DNA of 41,936 bases from Bacteroidota bacterium (GCA_013285655.1 JABDHI010000022.1:1-41936), one strand, 5' to 3'; positions 8,570 to 19,229 are shown, counted from the first letter of the stretch. A program made the numbers and translations. Notes: a model not told the origin generated them from the letters alone.

Positions 8570-11500
8570 TCACTGTCCGGCCGAGCCTATAATTTGCACA
8601 TAGCCATCGAGGTTATAGTTCTTTCCTGTATAGTCCGTTGCAATTATTTGATAGTAATATATACCATCCGATTCTCTCACACCGGCCGGGCTTCTTCCGT
8701 TCCAGTCAATATTAGGATCGTTAGCATTAAATACCTGCTCACCCCAACGGTTAAATATTTCAATGTGGTAAGATTTGGCACCAGCCATAGTAACGTGGAA
8801 CACGTCGTTTATTCCGTCGTTGTTAGGTGTAAATACGTTTGGTATAAAAATCCATTGTTTCACCAAAATTGTATCACTTATTGAATCTCGGCAACCAGCT
8901 GCGCTAACTACCCATTGGGTTACAATATAGTTACCCGGTATAAGAAACTGCTCGTATGGGAAAGCGCTATCGGATGTAGAGCCATTACCAAAGGTCCAAT
9001 AGTAGGTAGAACCACCGGTACTGGTATTTTTAAACGATAAGTAACCACCTGCAAGCACCGAATCTGCCGGCATTGGAACAAACCCTGCAACAGGTGTTGG
9101 TGTTACTATAACCTGTGTGGTACCAGTAGCAGTTGCTTTACAACCATCGGTTACAGTACAGGTATATGTTTGGTTAGATGAAAGCACTGAATAAGGGCCA
9201 GGGCCTGTCATTGTTCCACCCACATCCGGAGACCATACATACGTATAACCCGGTAACGGATTACCGCCAGAGACCGTAGCGCCTATATCTACAGGCCTTC
9301 CGCTACAACCATTGGTGGTAGGTAACATATTTATAACTAATCCGGGGAACACATTTATATCTTGTGTGTTTTTAACCGAGCAACCTGCATTGGTAGTGGT
9401 TACAGTATATGTAGATGCACTGGTAACATTAGTAACGGTTACCGATGCATTGGTAGATCCACCGGGGCTCCATGAATACGTAGCACCGCCGCCGCCGTTG
9501 GCTGTTAAGGTAATTGACTTACCGGTACATACCGTATCGTTACCACCTGTTACCGTTACAATGGTAGTAGGTGTAGCCACTACCTTTACAACTATAGTAT
9601 CATTTGCCGAGCATCCTGCCGCTGTTGTTCCGGTTACTACATAGGTAGTAGTTGCCGTTGGTGTTGCCACCACAGTCGGGCCCGAAGTTGGGGTTAAGCT
9701 TGAATTTGGAGACCATGTATATTTGCCACCTGCACCAGCACCACCTACACTAATGTTAATACTACCACCTGTACATACGGCAGTATCTTTATTCTTAAGG
9801 TTAAGCGTTAAGGTTGGTGTTGGGTTAACGGTTACTGTAACCGTGGCCGTAGCTAAACACTTACCTGTTGTAGTACCTGTTACAGTATAGGTAACTGTCG
9901 AATCTGGGTTTGCTGTAGTAGTGGACGATGTTGTAGGAGTAAGTCCCACACCGGGCGACCATACATAATTATTAGCGCCAGTAGCAGTTAACGTTGAACC
10001 ACTACCCCCTGTACATATATTACCTCCACCACTTGCAGTTGCAGTAACCACAATATTCTTGGTAGTTATAGTAACCGTGTTGGTAGTTAATGCAGCACAA
10101 CCGTTAGCCGATGTTACAGTAACAGTATAAGTACCTGCACCAAGGCCATACGCTGTATCGTGTGTTTGTACCGGTGTTGTGCTCCAGCTATAAATATACG
10201 GCCCCACTCCACTATCTTTTACAAATGCCTGTGTAGTATCTCCAGGGCAAACAGTACCCGAAGAATCGTTAACACTTACAGATACAACCGTTGGTGTAAC
10301 ATTCACTTTTAATTTTATTGTATCACTCGCACTGCAACCCAAACCGGAAGAACCATTCACGTAGAATGTAGTATCGTGGGTTGGCGTAACTATAATAGGG
10401 TTTGTAGTAGCACCTGTGCTCCAGGTAATGCTGGTTGCACCACCAAATTCGGTTAGTGTATCAGGTACGCCCGAACATACCGTTGTACCACCAGATGATT
10501 TAATACCTACGGTAAGTACACCCACATTTACGGTTACTGTTGCAGCAGCTGCTGCAGGACATTTACCGTTCGAGCCATTAACCGTATAAGTACTATTAGA
10601 AGAAGGTTTCACCCATATGCTATCGGTAGTTGCACCTGTGTTCCAGCTATAGGTACCTGCACCCGAAACATATATATGTGCAGAATCGCCCGGGCATATA
10701 GTTAAGCTGGATGAAGGACCCACTGTTAATGTTGGCGTAGGTGTTACCGTTACCACAGTAGTATCTGCCGCTTTTGAGCCTGTAGAACAACCCGCAGCTG
10801 TAGTATATGTTACAACATAGGTAGTAGTAGTTAACGGAGATACCGTTACAGCCGACGTTGTTTGTGCCGGTGTAGTGTTCCATGAATAGGTACCACCACC
10901 CGGTGTAACACTAGATGTTAATGTTATTGAACCACCCGAACAAATACTATCTGAAGGAACAGAAGATGATACCGAAACAGTTGGTGAAGGATTGACATTT
11001 ACCGTTATGGTAGCCGGAGCTGCAGCATTGCTACAACCATTACCATCAGTAGCTATTACTGTATACACAGTAGTCACCGTTGGGCTGGCTGTGGTAGTAT
11101 CGTATGTTGTATTGTTTAAATTACCTGTAGCTGGGGATGCAGTCCATGTATAGGACGATAATCCACTAGGGCTAGCCGATAATAGCGTTGATTGCCCCTG
11201 GCAAATAGTTACCGAAGGAGCACCAGCTATCGAAACGCTTGGGTTAGGGTTTACTACAACAGTAACCGGAACCACAGAAGCTACGCCACATGAATTACTT
11301 GCAACTAAATTATAGGTACCGGCATTAGCAGCGGTAACATTACTTATACTAGGGTTTTGAGAACTTGATGTAAAGCTATTAGGCCCTGTCCAACTCCATG
11401 TGGTTGCACCTGTTGCGCCGCCACTTAAATTTAATGTTGAACCTACACACAATGGTGTATTGGCATTTGCCGTAACACCACTTGGTGGTATAGGGCTAGA

Positions 11501-13912
11501 ACCGCCTACTGTAGCAACTGCCTGGTAATAATTACCGCAGCCAATTTCCATAGTAACAGTATAAGTACCCGGTGCTAAACCGGTTACCACCTGTGTGGTT
11601 TGCCCACCCGGAGACCAGGAATAAGTTACACCTGCTTGAACAGCACCACATAACTTAAGGCTGGCTGAATCTTTACCATTATTAAGACCGCATGTAGTAT
11701 TTACAGCATTAGCAGAGGTTGTTACTGTTTTTATATTATTGGCCCAAGCTTCCACAAAACCGCTACCTGTAGTACCATAAGGAGAACTGGAACAAGGACC
11801 GCCACAAACATATATTATAGAATCGTTTACACCTAACACCACAGCATAGGGGTAGCTAGGTAGTGGCGAAATAGTTGAGCCTGCTTGCAAAACGAGGGCC
11901 GAATTATAAACTACTACTTCAGGTGTATTAGTTGCCTTTACAACATTGCCTACATATACATTATCACAAGCATCAGCTGCTAAACCGCCATAATACACAT
12001 CAGTTTCCTGGAAGTTTCTGCCACCACCGGCATTTGCATAATTATACCCATTGGTTTTATTGGTATTATATGCAGAGATGGCAACAGTTCCACTTGTTGC
12101 CAAGGTTCCCTTATTCAACTTTCTTAAAGTATATCCGTCCCAATCATATAACCAACCCGGGCTGGCTGCCATTCCGTTAAACCCGCAGGTTGTTACCGAT
12201 TGACTACCGTTCGGGTCAATACCAGGGCCTATATAATAATTACTTCCCAATTCTAACAACGCCTGCCCGCTAGGATCAACAACACGCGTAGCAACACCTG
12301 ATCCCGGTATTGGAATATTAAGGCTTAGTAGAGTATTAAACTTGTTGGCCTTCGGATATCCTGCCGCAGTAACCTGGGTTGCTGAAGAAACATAGTCCAT
12401 ATAAGCCGGACTACCTGTAGGATCAATACACATACGGTCAATATCTTTACCTGTACTTGCATTACCCGTAGTTTTAGCATAAATATCATATGAAGTTAAG
12501 GATGAAAAAGTTGTATTAACCTCTGCCACCTGCCCACTGGGATTATTTGTTCCACCACCACCAACTAAAATTTTACCTGTACATATGTTATACTGCATCC
12601 TCCACATTTCAAGCATCGACCCTGAACCATTGAACTGGCTAACAAGCGATCCGCTCGAATTAACCTTAATCATTCCTGCACCATAGGGATTAAAGCCTTC
12701 AGATATATAACCTAATTTACCAACTTTATCTACACAAAATCCTCCATAATCATCTTCGTCAAATCCTTGCGCAGGTTTCCCTCCGGGAGGATGTATAGTT
12801 ACAGTTGAAGTATTAAATGTCCATACCACACTACCAGCAGGGTTTATCATACTTAACTGGTGCGGGCTATATGCCCCGTAAGCCCAAATATTTCCCGCAT
12901 TATCATAATCCAGATCATATGGTACATCGTAGGAACCTGTAAAGCCCGGATTAATAGCCGGGTCAATAATTAATGTACGGCTCTTATCGTACCCACCATT
13001 AACTGTAAATGATTCAACACCGTTTTGTAAAGCATAATTTACTTTTACATTACCACCATCCTGGTAATAACTTACCGGTGCAAATTCAGTTAAATTATGG
13101 TTTTGTAATTCTGTTCCGCTGGTTACAATATTCCCTTTTTCGTCAACGTGGGTTTGTGCGTCTCCACTGTATTTAAATTTCAGTTGCGATACATCTGCGC
13201 CAGGATGCACTATAACCGCGTACTTAATCTGATCTCTATTTTCGTTAAACGTATATACCAAATCAATACCCGGATAAATATTGGTGTAAGTAATTTTTTT
13301 AAACAAATTAGCTTTTATGGTTCTGCTTTCATCAACCCCGTAGGTATAGTAATTTGGCAATTCTCCCTCCGCACTTAGGGTTACCTTTGGGTTAGCACCT
13401 TGCCATTCAGCTGAGACAAAATGAGGTATAGTTTTATAACGCATTTCATCAGGGTCTCCTAATCTTCTGTGTTTTTTGCCCTTTTCTTTATTTTCCCTTT
13501 CTCTTTCTTCTTCTATTTCCGTTGCCTCCTTATCTACCACTTTTGCATCATATTCGTACACTACACCCTTAGGGGTAAAATATAGCTTTGCACCGCCAAC
13601 CATAGCATAAAACAAAACGGGGGCGTTGCTTTTTAATACATTATTAAACTGTCCCCTATTTTCAACAAACACCTGGTGATCGAATGGGTTGATGCTCCAA
13701 AGTTTTTTGGGCTTGTTGCCCTCAGATGCATTGCCTTGCTCAGCTTGCACAGCGCCGTTTTTCTGCGCCACAACAGGGCTTGCATTTCCACTCTGTTTTT
13801 CACCTACCTGGCCAATAGCCAATACCGGCAACAAACATATAAAAGCCACTACAAGGCTTTTAATTTGCTTGTTTTTAAGAATAAGGTTTAGGGTAGTAAA
13901 TATATTTTTCAT
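8570..13912 (-). CDS. Giant T9SS type B surface protein, paralogue of 286-7917 (1780 aa)
   Basis: Same architecture as the neighbouring 2543-aa protein but with about half the repeats. Signal peptide 1-35 (LVVAFICLLPVLAIGQ). DUF7948-like module about 76-318 (VFVENRGQFN…, ending TLIIDPA), with a strongly charged insert (EIEEERERENKEKGKKHRR). Propeller-like region about 320-735. SprB-like repeat about 738-805 (NTTCGLNNG), one GPNSF-type Ig repeat, then eight PKD-/SprB-like repeats and a variant repeat up to ~1608. PKD domain about 1608-1680 (WTFGNGS) and CHU_C/type B sorting domain about 1681-1780 (FIPNVFTPNNDGINDVFH, FNRWGEQVF). It has its own promoter and terminator, so it need not be co-transcribed with its neighbours. 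Role as adhesin or surface polymer is inferred from the domains; no enzymatic motif is visible. Confidence 0.93.
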   Translation of the reverse strand: MKNIFTTLNLILKNKQIKSLVVAFICLLPVLAIGQVGEKQSGNASPVVAQKNGAVQAEQGNASEGNKPKKLWSINPFDHQVFVENRGQFNNVLKSNAPVLFYAMVGGAKLYFTPKGVVYEYDAKVVDKEATEIEEERERENKEKGKKHRRLGDPDEMRYKTIPHFVSAEWQGANPKVTLSAEGELPNYYTYGVDESRTIKANLFKKITYTNIYPGIDLVYTFNENRDQIKYAVIVHPGADVSQLKFKYSGDAQTHVDEKGNIVTSGTELQNHNLTEFAPVSYYQDGGNVKVNYALQNGVESFTVNGGYDKSRTLIIDPAINPGFTGSYDVPYDLDYDNAGNIWAYGAYSPHQLSMINPAGSVVWTFNTSTVTIHPPGGKPAQGFDEDDYGGFCVDKVGKLGYISEGFNPYGAGMIKVNSSGSLVSQFNGSGSMLEMWRMQYNICTGKILVGGGGTNNPSGQVAEVNTTFSSLTSYDIYAKTTGNASTGKDIDRMCIDPTGSPAYMDYVSSATQVTAAGYPKANKFNTLLSLNIPIPGSGVATRVVDPSGQALLELGSNYYIGPGIDPNGSQSVTTCGFNGMAASPGWLYDWDGYTLRKLNKGTLATSGTVAISAYNTNKTNGYNYANAGGGRNFQETDVYYGGLAADACDNVYVGNVVKATNTPEVVVYNSALVLQAGSTISPLPSYPYAVVLGVNDSIIYVCGGPCSSSPYGTTGSGFVEAWANNIKTVTTSANAVNTTCGLNNGKDSASLKLCGAVQAGVTYSWSPGGQTTQVVTGLAPGTYTVTMEIGCGNYYQAVATVGGSSPIPPSGVTANANTPLCVGSTLNLSGGATGATTWSWTGPNSFTSSSQNPSISNVTAANAGTYNLVASNSCGVASVVPVTVVVNPNPSVSIAGAPSVTICQGQSTLLSASPSGLSSYTWTASPATGNLNNTTYDTTTASPTVTTVYTVIATDGNGCSNAAAPATITVNVNPSPTVSVSSSVPSDSICSGGSITLTSSVTPGGGTYSWNTTPAQTTSAVTVSPLTTTTYVVTYTTAAGCSTGSKAADTTVVTVTPTPTLTVGPSSSLTICPGDSAHIYVSGAGTYSWNTGATTDSIWVKPSSNSTYTVNGSNGKCPAAAAATVTVNVGVLTVGIKSSGGTTVCSGVPDTLTEFGGATSITWSTGATTNPIIVTPTHDTTFYVNGSSGLGCSASDTIKLKVNVTPTVVSVSVNDSSGTVCPGDTTQAFVKDSGVGPYIYSWSTTPVQTHDTAYGLGAGTYTVTVTSANGCAALTTNTVTITTKNIVVTATASGGGNICTGGSGSTLTATGANNYVWSPGVGLTPTTSSTTTANPDSTVTYTVTGTTTGKCLATATVTVTVNPTPTLTLNLKNKDTAVCTGGSINISVGGAGAGGKYTWSPNSSLTPTSGPTVVATPTATTTYVVTGTTAAGCSANDTIVVKVVATPTTIVTVTGGNDTVCTGKSITLTANGGGGATYSWSPGGSTNASVTVTNVTSASTYTVTTTNAGCSVKNTQDINVFPGLVINMLPTTNGCSGRPVDIGATVSGGNPLPGYTYVWSPDVGGTMTGPGPYSVLSSNQTYTCTVTDGCKATATGTTQVIVTPTPVAGFVPMPADSVLAGGYLSFKNTSTGGSTYYWTFGNGSTSDSAFPYEQFLIPGNYIVTQWVVSAAGCRDSISDTILVKQWIFIPNVFTPNNDGINDVFHVTMAGAKSYHIEIFNRWGEQVFNANDPNIDWNGRSPAGVRESDGIYYYQIIATDYTGKNYNLDGYVQIIGSAGQ

Positions 13913-14280
13913 ATTCAGTTATGAATTATTTAACACAAATAAATTCCTTCAATTGTCTGTTAATCACTGACAAATTTATGCAATTATTCTGTAAAAACAA
14001 AATACCCCCTGTTATGTTTTTATTAACCATGCCTAAATAGCTTGTTAATTACGGGGTTGGGATGCAACTTAATTAAGAATTACGAATTAAGAAAGACATG
14101 TCCTCGAAATGACCTAATAAACTTCGACCTCACCCTACCCTCTCCTGAAAAAGGAGAAGGAATAAAGCGTCAATCTGAGTCCGCGCGAAGACCTGCAATT
14201 TACTTTACCAATATCATAAAAAAACAGAGAATGCGAACTAATTTCCGATTCGTTCACCACTCACCATTTATCATTCACAA
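13913..14280. other. Intergenic region between giant genes 2 and 3 (368 bp)
   Basis: Contains the promoter of the 8570-13912 gene and a string of short dispersed repeats: AATTAAGAATTACGAATTAA at 14071-14090, a CCTCACCCTACCCTCTCC…GGAGAAGG unit near 14130-14160, a GTCAATCTGAGT unit near 14170, and CACCACTCACCATTTATCATTCAC near 14255-14278. No terminator of the usual shape follows the 14281-18597 gene. Confidence 0.6.
13971..14001 (-). promoter_or_regulatory. Bacteroidota-type promoter for giant gene 2
   Basis: Read on the minus strand this is TTTG (14001-13998), 19 bp, TAAATTTG (13978-13971), matching TTTG-N19-TAnnTTTG exactly. The predicted transcript start near 13963 leaves a leader of about 50 nt before the ATG at 13912. 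Confidence 0.7.
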
Positions 14281-17200
14281 TTATCTAATCAGCTGTATAT
14301 AGCCCTGCATTTTATAATCTTTACCATTATAATCGGTTGCAGTAAGCAGGTAATAATATATACCATCTGATTCGGCTACGCCTGCCTGGCTGTTTCCATC
14401 CCAATCGGTATTAGGCGAATTGGTTTCAAATATTTTTTCGCCCCAGCGGTTAAATATGGTTATGTCGTAAGTTTTTAAACCGCCTGCCGTTACATGAAAA
14501 ACATCGTTGCTTCCATCGCCATTAGGTGTAAATACGTTAGGTACATAAATGCCTTCGGTAACCACCACAGTATCGTGTGATGTATCGGCACAACCAAATT
14601 GGTTATTGGTAATAAGGGTTACAATGTAGGTGCCCGGCACGTTATACTGGTAATACGGGAATGAATCATGAACAGAGCTGCCATCACCAAAGGTCCAGTA
14701 CCACTGGTTTGCACCGCTGTTTGTATTTACAAAACCAACATATTGCCCACCCAAAATTGGGTTAGGCGTGGCAGTAAATTTAGCATTCGTGTTTGGCAGG
14801 GCATTTATAAATACAGTATCGTTTATGCTTGTTTTACAAGCATCGGTAACTGTGCATACATAAAAACCAGATGCACTAACTGATGGTATAGTTATAGGCC
14901 CCGGAGCGGTACCAAGTCCATTGCTCCATACATAAGTATATGATACTTTGCCTCCTGTAGCAGATGCAGTAAATGTGGCAGGGTAACCAATACATATTGC
15001 TTCATTTATTGTTGTTGCTTGCAGGTTATAAACGTTAATTGTTATACGCGCTGTATCAGAACAGCCTCCGCTTGTACCAATTACCCAGTAAGTAGTGTTA
15101 CCCGAAGGTGTTGCATTAATTGCACTTGTGGTAGCGCCTGTGCTCCATTTATACGTGGTTGCGCCACTTGCAGTTAAGGTGGTTGATTTACCAGGGCAAA
15201 CGGTGTCGCCAGCTGATGAATTAATTATTGGAACCGGTGTCGGTAACACGGTAATAGTAAGGCTGGCGGTATCTTTACATCCATTGCCGTCAGTTCCTGT
15301 AACAGTATAGGTAACGGTACCTCCGGAAGAATTGGCATCAACCGGTGAACCAGTAGATGAACTAAGGCTTGAACTAGGGTTCCATGCGTATGTATTGGCA
15401 CCACCTGCTGTAAGCGTAGCCACCCCACCCTTGCTACATATTGATGAATCGTTAGCTGATACCGTAACCACCGGTAATGAATTTACAGTAATTGTAATAG
15501 TGGTGCTATCTTTACAATGCAGGCCTTGTGTACCCACAATCGTATATGTAGTAGTTGTTGTTGGTGTAGCCATAACAGTAGCACCTGTTGCAGAATTTAA
15601 GCTCGACGCTGGCGACCAGATATAATTTGTACCTCCGGCTGCAGTAATTGCTGTTGAATCACCAAAGCAAATAGCCTTACTAACAGGCCTTGCATTGATT
15701 GTAATATTACCGATAGTAACGGTTAATGTATCGCTAGCTATACATCCGTTAGCATCCCTACCTGTAACATAGTAATTAGATGTAGTGCCTGGGAAAGCAT
15801 ATACTGTATCGCCCGTTAGCGATGTAATATTTACTGCAGGTCCCCATACATAGGTAGATGCACCCGAGGCAATAAGCCGCATTGAATCACCTGAACAAAT
15901 TGTATTAGAAGAAGTTGTTACGTTTATAGTAGGTAACGGATTTACATTAATTGTATAGGTTACAGTATCTAAACAACTTAACGTGCTTGTACCAATAATG
16001 GTATAGGTAGTAGTATTGGTTGGTGTAGCTGTGGTTGTATCTCCGGTTGTTTGTGTTAGCGATGTTGCCGGGCTCCATATATACGTTCCTGCACCCGAAG
16101 CTGAAAGCGACACACTGCTGCCTAGGCATGTTTTACTCGAGCTGGCAGTTATAACTACGTTTGGTTTTGGGTTTACGGTTACCACTGTACTATCTATTGC
16201 AGAACAGCCGCCTGTACCCTTACCTGTTACAGTATAGGTAACTGTTGTTGTAGGGCTTGCAATAACAACAGGTCCTGTTTGTATATTCAATTCTGAATCA
16301 GGCGCCCAGTTGTATGTTGTAAGGCCGCTTGCAGTGAGGCTAATCGTATCGCCCTGGCAAATGGTTCCACTGGTAGGAGTAAGGCCTATAACCGGTGTTG
16401 GATAAACCGTTATAAGCTGAGTAGCAGTAGAAGCACATAACCCGTTACTGCCCGTTAAAGTATATGTTGTTGCAACAGTTGGTTTAGCATAAACAGTATC
16501 ACAAGTAGTACACGACAGCCCGGTTGATGGGCTCCATGAATAGGATGTAGCCCCGTTACCTATCATACCCATACTATCTTTAGGGCAAATAGATGCACTA
16601 ATACCCATAACGGTAATACTTACACCCAGTGGTGGGTTAACGGTTATAACAACGCTGGTAATAGAATCGGAACAACTTCCGCTGGTGCCTACCAATGTAT
16701 AAGTGGTAGTAGCTGTAGGTGTAGCCACCGGGTTAGGGCAATTTGTGCAACTAAGTCCTGCTGCAGGCTTCCAGCTGTAGGTAGCTGCGCCAGTAGCATT
16801 TAATTGTGTGCTGCCGCCCAGGCATATTGAAGGTGATACCGAAGTAACAGCCAAATTAAGTGATGCTGCAACTGTAACAGTAACTGATTGTGGTGTGCCG
16901 GGGCAACCTGCAGCGCTGGTTCCGCTAACTGTGTAACTCGTAGTTGAAACCGGTGTTGCATTAACGGTATCGCCTGTTGTTGCATTAAGGTTAGTAGCAG
17001 GAGCCCATGTATAACTTGCACCTGAACCTGCACCTGTAACAGTTAAATCAACATTACCGCCGGGGCATATAGTTGGCGCTGAAGGCGCAACTACCAGTGT
17101 TGGTGTAGGGTTTACCGTTACCACCACTGTTGCAGGTGGACCCGGGCACGCGCCTACACTACCGGTTACAGTATATGTTGTTGTTGAAGATGGATTAGCT

Positions 17201-18597
17201 TTTACGTTGGCACCCGTAGTAGCGCTAAGTGCAGTAAACGGAGACCATGTATAGCTTGTAGCTCCGCTAGCAGATAATAGTGCGTTATTGCCCGAACATA
17301 TTGAAGGCGCTGATGGATTAATAGTGACAGTTGGCGTTTGAATAACAGTAACCGTTACAGGCTTGGTACCTGTGCAACCACTAACTGTGCTTGACACAGT
17401 AAAAGTTGATGTTGAAGAAGGATTCGCACTTACAGTTGCACCTGCTGTTGAACTTAAACCAGTAGCAGGAGACCAGGTGTATGAACCACTGGAACCCGAT
17501 GCAGTAAGGTTTACACTTCCCCCTGCACAAATAGTAGGCGCTGTTGGCGTAACATTTAGCACAGGTCCCGGATTAACAGTTACTGTAACGCTGTCTTTTT
17601 CAGTAATGCAGGAATTGACTCCGGTTACAATATATTTAGTAGTAACAGTTGGAGAAGCAGTAACAGTAGCACCTGCTGTAGCACTTAGGCCAGTAGCAGG
17701 CGACCATGTATAGGTAGCCATGCCAGTAGCTGTAAGTGTAACCGGATTTCCGGCACAGATTGTTGCAGTTTTAGGTAAAACAGCAAGTGTTTGATCTGCT
17801 ACACACGCAATGCCTTGGTACTGCAGAAATACACCTGAATCGTATAGACAATCGTTAATATCGGTAACAACAAGCTCCATAGTATAAGTAGCGCATGGCT
17901 CAACGGCTATAACAGCATCAAGCGGAACAGTAAGCCCACCGTAGTTAATGGTACTATTGCTGGGATCTGACCCCATAGTATTATCTCTAAAATAAGCACT
18001 ATTGCTACCCGAGTTTACATTATTAATGGTAACAGGTGTAGTAGTACCCGGAATAAGTGCCACGTTTTGACAATTATATGTACCACCACCGGGTTTAGGG
18101 CCATTAACAAAAAAACCAAAGGCGTCATTATACCTGGAACCTACCCACATGGGATATTCTTCGGATGCAAATACATATTTAACATTAAAGGTATCGCAAC
18201 TTGGCACTATATTAAAAGTTATTATACACTGATCGTATTGACGTGTAGTTGTAATATCTGCCTGAACACAAGCATCCTGGGTAGGGCTTGAGCCATTATT
18301 ATTACAAATACCATCATCATTATCATACGCCATAGCAGCATTTTGAATACTGCCCGTTGTCATTAATATACCATTGGTAAGACCTAAGCCGGTGGATGTG
18401 GTTGCAGTAAACGTACCATATTGATTTGAATTTTTGCCACCGCAGTTAACTACTACATTACTTACCGTTACACCGGGGCCAACTAAATTGTTTATTAATG
18501 TTGCATTTGATATACCACCCGTAACTTTTAGCTGTGCACCTGCATAGCTAAAGGTAATTACTAAAAGAAACGTAACGAATTTTGTAAGTTTATTCAT
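14281..18597 (-). CDS. Giant T9SS type B surface protein with choice-of-anchor-L N-terminus and 13 PKD/Ig-like repeats (1438 aa)
   Basis: Signal peptide 1-22 (FVTFLLVITFSYAGAQ). About 25-265 matches the choice-of-anchor-L module: GLTNGILMTTGSIQNA, VKYVFASEEYP, YNDAFGFFVNGP, TMELVVTDINDC. Twelve ~77-aa PKD-/Ig-like repeats follow, with the pattern ICxG…Y-x-W-x-P…TTTYTV…C, then a variant repeat up to ~1265. A PKD domain (~1269-1345, WTFGDGS) and a CHU_C type B sorting domain (~1349-1438, YVPNVFTPNGDGSNDVFH, FNRWGEKIF) end the protein. Two consecutive repeats have an inserted CxxC (GLSCTNCPNP and GLSCTTCDT), as in the 286-7917 protein. Predicted to be exported by T9SS and anchored at the cell surface; the binding target cannot be read from sequence. 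Confidence 0.93.
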   Translation of the reverse strand: MNKLTKFVTFLLVITFSYAGAQLKVTGGISNATLINNLVGPGVTVSNVVVNCGGKNSNQYGTFTATTSTGLGLTNGILMTTGSIQNAAMAYDNDDGICNNNGSSPTQDACVQADITTTRQYDQCIITFNIVPSCDTFNVKYVFASEEYPMWVGSRYNDAFGFFVNGPKPGGGTYNCQNVALIPGTTTPVTINNVNSGSNSAYFRDNTMGSDPSNSTINYGGLTVPLDAVIAVEPCATYTMELVVTDINDCLYDSGVFLQYQGIACVADQTLAVLPKTATICAGNPVTLTATGMATYTWSPATGLSATAGATVTASPTVTTKYIVTGVNSCITEKDSVTVTVNPGPVLNVTPTAPTICAGGSVNLTASGSSGSYTWSPATGLSSTAGATVSANPSSTSTFTVSSTVSGCTGTKPVTVTVIQTPTVTINPSAPSICSGNNALLSASGATSYTWSPFTALSATTGANVKANPSSTTTYTVTGSVGACPGPPATVVVTVNPTPTLVVAPSAPTICPGGNVDLTVTGAGSGASYTWAPATNLNATTGDTVNATPVSTTSYTVSGTSAAGCPGTPQSVTVTVAASLNLAVTSVSPSICLGGSTQLNATGAATYSWKPAAGLSCTNCPNPVATPTATTTYTLVGTSGSCSDSITSVVITVNPPLGVSITVMGISASICPKDSMGMIGNGATSYSWSPSTGLSCTTCDTVYAKPTVATTYTLTGSNGLCASTATQLITVYPTPVIGLTPTSGTICQGDTISLTASGLTTYNWAPDSELNIQTGPVVIASPTTTVTYTVTGKGTGGCSAIDSTVVTVNPKPNVVITASSSKTCLGSSVSLSASGAGTYIWSPATSLTQTTGDTTTATPTNTTTYTIIGTSTLSCLDTVTYTINVNPLPTINVTTSSNTICSGDSMRLIASGASTYVWGPAVNITSLTGDTVYAFPGTTSNYYVTGRDANGCIASDTLTVTIGNITINARPVSKAICFGDSTAITAAGGTNYIWSPASSLNSATGATVMATPTTTTTYTIVGTQGLHCKDSTTITITVNSLPVVTVSANDSSICSKGGVATLTAGGANTYAWNPSSSLSSSTGSPVDANSSGGTVTYTVTGTDGNGCKDTASLTITVLPTPVPIINSSAGDTVCPGKSTTLTASGATTYKWSTGATTSAINATPSGNTTYWVIGTSGGCSDTARITINVYNLQATTINEAICIGYPATFTASATGGKVSYTYVWSNGLGTAPGPITIPSVSASGFYVCTVTDACKTSINDTVFINALPNTNAKFTATPNPILGGQYVGFVNTNSGANQWYWTFGDGSSVHDSFPYYQYNVPGTYIVTLITNNQFGCADTSHDTVVVTEGIYVPNVFTPNGDGSNDVFHVTAGGLKTYDITIFNRWGEKIFETNSPNTDWDGNSQAGVAESDGIYYYLLTATDYNGKDYKMQGYIQLIR

Positions 18598-19108
18598 ATC
18601 AGGGTTTGAATAATTATATACGTATTAAAACAGGTTCAGCTATGGAACACATACTGTGCCATTTTGAAATTATTGGGCTTAATGCTATAAAAAGGGGCTG
18701 CGAAGTGGGAACGTTTAAATAAAAACATTGACGAGGTAAGTATAAAATACCCGTATTTTTCACTTCATTATTAAGTATTTGTTAAGCAATCTGAGTGGTA
18801 AAACTATACTATGAAGGGTGCGAATGCAAACAATGAAGGTGTTATTTTTAAACATGACGGCAATTCACCTGAAAATCATTACATTATTATTCAATTATGG
18901 CTTCACTAATTCGGTTTAGAGGGTATGGGTTTCATAGCAAAACATTTAATTACCCCAAGTGTCTGAAATTTCATAAAATTCAATCCTGTTAAAATTAAAA
19001 GTAGCCATATTGGGTTTACATTTTACAATTTTATCACTGCACACACATTTACTACTCTAACCCATTTCGGTTAACGTATTTTTCTTTTCACCACGTCTTA
19101 CACTTTAA

Positions 19109-19116
19109 TATCTTTG
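19109..19116 (+). promoter_or_regulatory. -7 box of the yidC promoter
   Basis: TATCTTTG followed by CGCCCC is a typical Bacteroidota -7 element (TAnnTTTG). The -33 region is T-rich (TTTTC near 19084-19088) but has no clean TTTG. A start near 19123 would put the whole inverted repeat at 19130-19220 in the leader RNA. Confidence 0.6.
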
Positions 19117-19129
19117 CGCCCCTAAACAG

Positions 19130-19220
19130 AAAAAAGTTTATAAAGCAGAAAGTTCATAAAGTAAAAGCGGAAAATTCCATCACTTTAAAAACTTTATAGA
19201 CTTTAAGAACTTTAGAAACT
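19130..19220 (+). repeat. ACTTTA-rich inverted repeat in the yidC leader
   Basis: The left half is built of AAAGTTnATAAAG units and the right half of their complement, CTTTAnAnACTTTA. For example AAAGTTCATAAAGT (19149-19162) faces ACTTTATAGACTTT (19191-19204), pairing at 12 of 14 positions. The repeat ends 9 bp before the yidC ATG. Sister elements lie at 25344-25430 and 26931-27052. Confidence 0.75.
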
Positions 19221-19229
19221 GAAGAAACT

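Larger units (their letters stand above)
18598..19229. other. Divergent intergenic region between giant gene 3 and yidC (632 bp)
   Basis: AT-rich. The only clear signals are the yidC -7 box at 19109-19116 and the ACTTTA-rich inverted repeat at 19130-19220. I saw no TAnnTTTG box close to the minus-strand start at 18597, and no gene in 18600-19100. Confidence 0.6.

Noticed and set aside
286-18597. Regular DNA repeats as a CRISPR-like array or satellite
   Set aside because: The period (~230-245 bp) equals the protein repeat; the reading frame is continuous and the DNA units are diverged. No short identical repeats with spacers.
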